A stretch of 64,000 nucleotides of DNA from Nyssa sinensis (taxonomy: Eukaryota > Streptophyta > Magnoliopsida > Cornales > Nyssaceae). The notes under the pieces are model-generated. The model searched no databases. It worked only from the letters and a program-made list of their open reading frames with translations, and had not been told where the DNA came from. Shown in pieces: positions 56,881 to 64,000 of this stretch; within the stretch, counting starts at the first letter, position 1, and every line of letters begins with the position of its first letter. The position numbers were made by a program, and so were the translations under genes. The DNA lies in the NCBI GenBank assembly GCA_008638375.1, contig CM018043.1, positions 43,351,417 to 43,415,416 on the forward strand. The letters run 5' to 3'.

Positions 56881-57225
56881 TCGTTAGAAGTATAATAGGG
56901 TTACCCATATATTATTATGATACTAGGGTTAGTCGCCACACATATTATTGTATAATGGATTAGGATTTCATAGTTTGTTTCTTTTATTAAAACTTTTCAT
57001 GTACAACCTCATAACCCTTGTTTCCTTTATTAATATTTTCTATGTACAACCTTCCTTTAATAATACTTTCCATGTACAACCTCATGATCCTCTTATATAA
57101 GGAACTCTCTTATTTAATTTCACATAATTAATATAATACAATGTAGTCATTTTGAATTTTTTCCCTTCTCTCTCTCTCTCTTCACTATTTGTTTTGTCTT
57201 TTATGTTATTCCACCAAATCTAACA
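56881..57225 (+). repeat. 3' LTR of the non-autonomous element
   Basis: Similar to the 5' LTR over its whole length with small indels; it starts TCGTTAGAAG (one extra C) and ends TCTAACA. Confidence 0.85.
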
Positions 57226-57864
57226 ATGTAAATGGCCATAAAATCTCATTTAGCAACAAAAATAGATCAATTATTATATGTTATAAATTATTTTCCTAAA
57301 AATATATACACAAGAAGCTCAAAAAAAAAAAAACCTACCAATACCCAACAATCTCATATATACTACATCATAATATCAAATAAAATGATCGAAAAACAAA
57401 TGTTGTACCCTTATTGTTCAATGGATTTAGAGAAAAATATAGATGCAATCTAATCGAAAGAAATTCTTGAATAAATTCACACTAAAAAGAAAAAGTCCTA
57501 AAAGCAAAATTATATTTCAATTTTGTATACAAACATGTTACAATTTTGAGTAAAAGTGATATCATGACTTAGAATTAGACTTATTAGACTGGTGGGTGTG
57601 TTTTTATTAGACTTAGTATAGATGTTCAAGTAAGCTTTAAAAGTTTTCATATTTGAAAAAACGTTGTGAACATTGGATGTGAATCGTGAGGTAAATGCCT
57701 TTTTATTTTTACTAGAATATGTTGAAGGTTGTTTTAGTCTTTTAAGTGTTCCATATTTGGGTCAAATAATTACAGGTAAGACACTTTTTAATTGCACACC
57801 ACAACCGTTTTATGAAAACAATAAATAAAGAGTAGTAATATTAAACTTTGGATAAGGGTAATTA

Positions 57865-58003
57865 TGAAAAAGTTTGAACTCAGGAGGGACAAAAATAAAA
57901 ATTAAAGGGATATATTTAAATTTCTTTTTAAAAAATATAAAAAAAATTTAAATAAAAAAAAATTGGGAGGGGGAGACAATTAACTCCTGGGGGCTTCGTC
58001 CCT
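57865..58003. repeat. Right end of a second copy of the 24509-24933 family
   Basis: The sequence from CTCAGGAGGGACAAAA to GGGGCTTCGTCCCTAC parallels the right half of 24509-24933 (AGGAGGGGCAAAA to GGCCTCGTCCC), including the GAGGGGG stretch. The left half may be the AATATTGATTG region at 55567-55600, with the LTR element lying between. Confidence 0.6.
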
Positions 58004-58010
58004 ACTTGTG

Positions 58011-58074
58011 TAATGGCTAGTCGCACAAAATATGAAAATACCATTTATTCCCACAATCTAAGAAATAAATTTCA
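58011..58074. repeat. 64-base direct repeat, right copy
   Basis: Near-identical to 55498-55561; it lies directly after the right end of the 57865-58003 element. Confidence 0.85.
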
Positions 58075-58130
58075 TTCCAAGGAATGAGATTGTGAAAAAA
58101 ATACAGACAATACACACACACAAATATATA

Positions 58131-58131
58131 C

Positions 58132-58162
<31 letters not shown>

Positions 58163-58875
58163 AGAGTTGTAACTTTAAAAAAGAAAAAAAAAATTAGCCA
58201 CACTTCTTGACATGTCATTGAAGTATGTGGATGTTTGTCCTCTGTTTATATGCAACCAAGGAATTAAGAATTCTTGTATCTTTGCTGTGAAAGAAAAAAA
58301 TAGAAGAAAAACATAAAAAGAACAGCCGATCTAGAAGGAGTTAAGAATTCTTCCAAAATCACTTTGTTTCTCTTGAGTGAAATAGTACTCCTCAAGAGCT
58401 ACGAGATCTAGTGGACGGGGCCACCTCTTCACAAGCATGTAAGCTTGTGAAAATAGTTGTGAAAAGAGTTACAGTGATTTATGTTTTTACCTTCTACGCG
58501 AAACATTTAGTTCACCTTTGGAAAAAAACAAAAAAAAAATACTCAAACTACTTAAGATTTAATGTCTTGTACTTAAGAATCTAATCACACCTCTGCAACT
58601 ATATTAGAGAAAGTAATTATGATTTAAAATTTGATCAGACCGTTGTAACTTTATTATAAAAAGTAATTACAATAGATATAATGATCCCCAATCAAAGCAA
58701 GGAAAAGAAAATAAAAAATGATGGGCATCCCACTTCTTGTCTCTGATTTATACTCGTTTTCCTATGTACTCACCATAGTTCACTTTATATTTTTATAATT
58801 ATTTTTTGATCATTAACATTAACTTTACTCATATTTATATTTATATATTTTTTTCTCTATGGAGTACGTACTTAC

Positions 58876-58909
<34 letters not shown>

Positions 58910-59440
58910 AGCTTTGACCTACTAGTTAGTATTTATTTCCTTGCCCACCATGTTACTTGGTTAGCGGAGCATAACCGAAAAAGAATATATGTTGGATATC
59001 AACATAATTTATACTAACAAAAATGCACCTTGGTGTGGATTAAAATTATATGTTGGATAGAGTTGTATGTGAAATATGTATTATCGTTGCTTAAGAATTA
59101 GAAAGAGCCAAGAGTCCGTTTAATTTAGCTTCAAAACCTACTATGTTAATGGGTTTTGAGCATAGTTAAGTGGCCAACTTTAAGCTAAAATAAAAGTGGG
59201 ATATTAAAGTGAATTCACATGAAAATATGTTTTCTTTCACGAGTAGATTAAGAATATATATTCGATTGTTCAAAATTATTAAGAAGTGAATGTGAAATTG
59301 ACTTCAAACATTTGTTATTACTTGAACATGGTAACACAAGTTTGTGAAAAACTTGTGTCCTACATTAGTTAGGCACAAATTTTACGTGAGTATATATACA
59401 ACTACCTTGAAGTAGGGTTTTTAAGATTGTGTTACCACAC
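58131..59440. other. Gene-free, microsatellite-rich region
   Basis: Contains (TA)n at 58134-58150 and a (TA)n-(GT)n tract at 58877-58910 followed by AGCTTTGACCTACTAG, a combination seen again at 59796-59860. No gene was recognised. 58990-59100 is related to 62830-62940. Confidence 0.5.
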
Positions 59441-59793
59441 ATGCCCCGCCCCGATTTGGGTCGAATTGGGCTTGGGCCTTGACCCGTTGTGTATATATAT
59501 AGAAAATTTATTTTAATTTTTTTTCCAAAACGTTTTTGTTACTGTTACCTTTAAACTAATCAAAACATAGTCATTTCGAATTTGACTGAACAATCATCTC
59601 TTTCAAACAAACAACTACATCTATTCGTATTGGTGCACATACTCACCATTAATAGTCACATCTAATCGAGTCTATGATTGTTCCGAATAAATATGATGAA
59701 CTTTATAAATTTATCCACTATTCATTTGCATTCACACATTCATTTATTCATAGAAAGAGAGAGAAGTGTGTGTGTGTGTATATTATGTCTCTT

Positions 59794-59795
<2 letters not shown>

Positions 59796-59834
<39 letters not shown>

Positions 59835-59836
59835 AG
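59796..59836. repeat. (TA)n-(TG)n microsatellite, second copy of a dispersed unit
   Basis: The tract and the following AGCTTTGACCTAGTAG segment repeat 58877-58930, so the microsatellite was probably spread with a larger element. Confidence 0.8.
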
Positions 59837-59860
59837 CTTTGACCTAGTAGCTAATATTTA

Positions 59861-61340
59861 TTTCGAATTTTGACCCACTGCACATTATTTTCAAATTTGT
59901 TAGCCATAAAGACTTTCAACTAAAAGTATCTCAATAATTTTGCTAATGATAAGGCATTGTCCATGTGGACTAATATTTTATCGAGTGACAATGCAAATAA
60001 GTCATTTAGGACAAAGAAGATTGTTGACTAAGAAATGACAAAGTCCATCAAGCGTAAGAACTCTACTAAAAGCACAAGTTTCAAAGTCAAATCCAATCAA
60101 GTGGAATACTCTCATTATGATCCAAGTAAATGGACACACTCAAGTCCAAGGAATCAAGATAAGTTAAGAGAAGACTTTTTATTTTTCTTATTTTGGGTTT
60201 TGAGTGATTTAGAATTATATTGATTATTAAGCGTAAGCTCTTACTATTTAAAATGATCAACGAGAACTAATCTTAAAATGATTTTTCAAAACAACACTTT
60301 GTTATACTTCAAGTTTTGAAAGATCACAAGGTTTTGAAAATGGAATATTGTGAACATAAGCTAGAAGGCCAATTCTGTCAAAACCATTCGACTAGTTCCA
60401 AGAACTAGTCGAATGATTGTTAAACGTTATTTTTACACTAACAAAACCAGTCGATCAGTTCCTAAAATTAATCAACTGAGTGACCATTTCAAATACACAA
60501 CTTGAACTTACTGTCCAAACTACTCAACTTAACTGAAGATTCAATCGACTGAATTTTAAAAGTAAAAATAATGTATATTAGAACTAGTTGACTAACTCTA
60601 AGAACCAGTCGATTGATTGTTCTTGAACACATGAACCTCAATTCCTCTAAACAAATCAGTTAAGCTGATTAGTCAACTAGATCTTGATCCAGTAGACTAA
60701 TTGGTGAATTCAGTCAACTAGTTTTGCCAATCTAGCAATCGAAAATTTAAATTTTGGACGACCTTATTTTGAAATCCAATGACCATATTGATTTGATGAC
60801 TATAAATAAAGATTCCCTAAAACATTTATTGCTATATCTTTACAAGTTTACACTTTTATACTTTATATCTGACCATTAGAAACTTAGATCTAAAAGTTTT
60901 ACTCATCTAAAATATTATGAACTTATATTCGATCAATTTATAAAAAATGAGCATTTATTGCACCAATTTGCTCTTGAAAAGAGTGTTTGTTGGTTAACAA
61001 ATTTTGTATCTTCTTGTTGAGGTGAGATTTGTGGGTAGGTGTTACCCTTGTGAGGTAAAAATGGGATATTTTGTTGGGGCAAAGAGTTAGGAGCTCTTGT
61101 TGTAAAGATTTGACATCTACCTGCGAAGGCGATCAAGATAGTAGAAAAAATCAAATGGGAATGCTTAATTCAAGGAAGTTGGAAGTTTTTTGAACCTCGT
61201 AAAAATTGTTGTGTTTACTCTTTTTCTCTTTTTACTCTTTTACATACTTGTGCATATCTTGCATTATTTTTAAAGTTTACAAAAGTTGTCAATATTTGCA
61301 AATACCCTATTCACCCTCTTCTAGGGTAAATATCTAGGCA
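59861..61340. other. Gene-free region with scattered AGTCGA motifs
   Basis: No gene was recognised. Between 60380 and 60720 variants of AACTAGTCGA/AGTCGACTGA recur about ten times at irregular spacing in both orientations. Confidence 0.45.
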
Positions 61341-61346
61341 ACAAAA

Positions 61347-62800
61347 TTTATAATCTCGACCCGAACAGTTTTAAACTTATTTCTCGAATCCATGCACTTT
61401 TCAAAATGCGATTTCAAACTCACAGTTTTAATAGAATCGCATCTTGAAGATGCGATTTCAAACTCACATTTTTAAGATGCGATATTGTATTAATACTTAC
61501 ATGTAAATTAAGTAATTAATTTATGCAATTTACACATGAGAATCACATTTTGAATATGTCATTTTAAACTCACATCTTCAATATGTGAGTTTATTAGTAA
61601 TTGTGATCCAATCAGCACACTTCCTTCGACTATGTTAACTTGCAAAGTATCCCTTTGGACTCATTTTCTCATTTGAGAATCTCCTATTTATTCAGGGCAT
61701 GATGTTTTAGAGGAGGAACCTGGAGAAGAAGTGACACAAGCAGAGTCACAACCACTCATAATATACACGAGTGGCAAAGCACGTGGAAGAGGCCGTCAAT
61801 CCACAGACATTGACGTTGGTCCATCACAACTTACACATGACACACAATAGCCAGTCGAGCAGGACCGACGACTTGTATGGAACACGAAGAAACCAACATG
61901 TGGCACTTAGTTTCCTTTTTTTTTTTGGTAGAGGACTCGCGTGTATAAGCCTTTTTTGTATATGTAAACCAAATATATTTATAATACAAATTTTATTATA
62001 TATAATGTATTTATATATCTCTTCACATCTTTTTAACAAATAATACATATATATATATGTTTTGATGCCTGAAGTGATCAAATGGATACTTAGCAAGTTA
62101 TTATGAAACAGTTGTGTGATGTGAGTAGATGAAAAAATATGAGCCTTGAGGGGTACTTTGCAAGTTAACGCTATTAAACTAACTTAAAATTTTAAAATTG
62201 TTGTTTTCTAAGATTTTTTTGGGGGGTAGGGGGGAGAATGTAAAAAAAAAAATAAAATTCAAACTAACTCTGAACCGGGATCTACCACACCTTCACACAT
62301 AAATACAGTTGTGTGAAGTGATTGGATAAAAAAAATATGATCTCAAAGGGATATTTTGCAAGTTATCTGGACGAACTAACTTAAAACTTTCAATTTATTG
62401 ATTCTTAAAGTTTGGGGGTTAAAAATGTAAAAATATTCAAATTGACTCCGGATTGGGCCTACCACTCATTCACACACAAATACAGTTGTATGAAATGATC
62501 AGATGAAAAAATATGAGTTTGAAGGAGTACCTTGCAAGTTAATGTGACTGAAGGAAATGTGTTGATGGAATCATAGTTACTGATAAACTCACATTTTCAA
62601 AATGCGATTCTCATGTATACATTGTCTTGATTAATTACTTAATTTACGTGTAAATATTAATAAAAAAATTATATTTTGAAAATACGTGTTTGAAATCATC
62701 TTCAAGATGTGATTCTGTTGAAGATGCGAGTTTAAAAAATGTATGGGTTCGAGAAATAAGTTTAAAATAGTTTGAGTCAAATTTATAAGTTTGAAAATAA
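61347..62800. mobile_element. Foldback-type element with arms of about 300 bases
   Basis: The left arm (61347-61680) and right arm (about 62490-62800) are inverted, diverged copies. Shared blocks include CTTATTTCTCGAA, GAATCGCATCTTGAAGATG, GTAAATTAAGTAATTAAT, CATGAGAATC and the AACTTGCAAAGTA segment. Long arms suggest a Mutator-like or foldback DNA transposon. The loop holds a coding relict (61697-61905) and direct repeats of a right-arm segment (about 62105-62180 and 62300-62390, with the arm copy at 62480-62560). No target duplication was established. Confidence 0.75.
61697..61905 (+). pseudogene. Coding relict in the foldback loop
   Basis: After a possible acceptor TTCAG one frame reads DVLEEEPGEEVTQAESQPL, then SGKARGRGRQSTDIDVG, a stop, and then LVWNTKKPTCGT. 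The Arg/Gly stretch and the CGT ending recall the tail of plant-mobile-domain transposon proteins, but this is a weak resemblance. It could equally be a captured host fragment. Confidence 0.3.
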
Positions 62801-64000
62801 TGTGCCTCGGTTAAAAAATTCAGAATACCAACATAATTTATACTAACAAAAATGCACTTTGCTAAGGATTACAATTAAATTTGGATAGAGTTGTATGTGA
62901 AATCTATATTGTCATTTCTCGAGAATTGAGTCAAGACTCAAGAGTGAGAGTTTAGTTTTTGGGTTATTTAGTTAGAAGCCCACTAAAAGTATAAAAATTA
63001 TCATCAAGACCCAACTTAAAATTAGTAACCTTAAAGGACTAAAATACCTTCAAACCTTAAAGGACTAAAATACCCCTGCATTCCTAGTTAGTTTATCATT
63101 TTCGAATATTAGGCGTGTGAATAGTGCCACATTGTTCAAAAAGTTTTTCAAGATTTTAAGATTCAATAATTTATAAATTATATACCCGTTTTTAATAAAA
63201 TTTATATATTTGGACTCTAAAAATCGAGATCTATCAAACAAAATTCATATTACATATGAAATTTTGAAAGAAAAAAAATCGATCCAAAATTGTAAAATTC
63301 TGACTCAGTAAAAGTGCAAAATTTTACACTTTTCAGTAACAAAACTTCATTCCAGAAAGTGTAAATATTTACACATTTCTTGAAACTGTAAAATTCTACT
63401 AATTCGTAAAAATTGAGAAAATTTTCAATTATTATTAGTTTTATTGAGCTTTTAGCCACATACTGGATTCTCAAAACTGACTTTTAATGTTGTGAAATTT
63501 TATATAAAAAATAATCAGTATATAAAGTATGAAAGATTAAAAACCCACTAGTTGTGTAAGTGTAACATTTCACATTATCCCAAAAGTGTAAAATTTTATA
63601 CTTTCACAAAAGTGTAATAATTGGAGCAAGTCAAATATATTAACTGCATTTGCCAATTGCCCACCCCTAAAGTGAAAGTAGGGAAACTGTTGTGTAATAA
63701 TTAAGACTGAGAAGAAAAAAAACTTCTCCATTTTATACATACTTGGAAAAAATAAAAAGAAAGCTTATGCTTTGTTTTGGTTGAAATTCATGGTTTTTAA
63801 ATTTGCTTGAATACAACGATTTGTAACTCTTTCTTCCCAATTCTGATTTTAGAACATTGTCACTTTCTCAGTAGTAACCCCTACCATGAATCAAAGATAA
63901 GACAAACACGCCCCTACCCAATAAAACTACAAAAACAAACCCTTAAAAAGATTAGAAAATGAAATCTGAACTTTTTATCTTTCATATTACTTTCTATCTC
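62801..64000. other. AT-rich terminal region with short repeats
   Basis: 62825-62940 repeats 58985-59100. A 26-base unit around CCTTAAAGGACTAAAATACC is tandemly doubled at 63027-63076. Between 63290 and 63615 the palindrome-like AAAGTGTAAAATTTTACACT recurs in pieces. No gene was recognised. Confidence 0.5.

Larger units (their letters stand above)
55703..57225 (+). mobile_element. Non-autonomous LTR retrotransposon with internal ACGT-rich array
   Basis: Two closely similar LTRs (55703-56032, 330 bases; 56881-57225) begin TGTTAGAAGTATAATAGGG (the right one with an extra C) and end AAATCTAACA. The left LTR is followed by TGGTATTAGAGG, a primer-binding-like site; the right one is preceded by GAAGGGGGG, a polypurine tract. 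The 848-base interior has no gag or pol motif; instead it holds ATCACC-rich sequence and a tandem array (56271-56655). Flanking bases AAGTG and ATGTA do not form a clear target duplication. Element enzymes would have to come from a related autonomous copy. Confidence 0.85.

Overview
This window is nuclear DNA of a flowering plant, most likely a eudicot. It is AT-rich and full of spliced genes with GT-AG introns, TA/GT microsatellites and layered retrotransposon debris. No prokaryotic or organellar organisation is visible. The species cannot be named from the sequence alone. Exons were assigned by reading conserved family motifs and checking splice sites and codon phase by hand.

Layout. 1-3591: 3' part of a decayed Ty3/gypsy chromovirus on the + strand, with its 3' LTR. 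4088-12501: C-terminal half of a plant GH38 alpha-mannosidase (+ strand), recognisable over 15 exons but broken by in-frame stops, a 1-base exon deletion and two probable lost splice acceptors. Its introns hold a small LTR-derived repeat, a clean hAT-type element (8389-8938) and an antisense Ty1/copia fragment. 13062-17931: a full-length but dead Ty1/copia element with both LTRs and a matching 5-base target duplication. 19400-32371: the one clearly intact gene, SRP68 (13 coding exons, 602 codons plus stop, every junction in phase), with repeats inside its introns. 34531-40813: the first two coding exons of an ACAP-type ARF-GAP (AGD family), separated by a 6.1-kb intron holding an antisense LINE piece, a single antisense tryptophan-synthase-alpha exon and a copia piece. 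No later ARF-GAP exon was found up to 64000. 41100-48800: repeats, including an inverted pair of one element family, a 420-base tandem duplication, an antisense RTE-type LINE and a truncated antisense copia with its 5' LTR. 51171-52637: the last two exons of a UBX-domain (PUX) gene, with an in-frame stop. 54640-55135: an RTE LINE endonuclease remnant. 55703-57225: a non-autonomous LTR retrotransposon whose interior is a tandem array rich in ACGT cores. 57226-64000: repeats, ending with a long-armed foldback element (61347-62800).

The coding genes here have no evident shared pathway: SRP68 serves protein targeting, and the mannosidase, ARF-GAP, UBX and tryptophan synthase pieces are partial or broken. 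The strongest window-wide pattern is that almost every readable stop codon in the gypsy, copia and mannosidase remnants lies where the family normally has Gln, Arg or Trp. That is the result expected from C-to-T decay of methylated cytosines.
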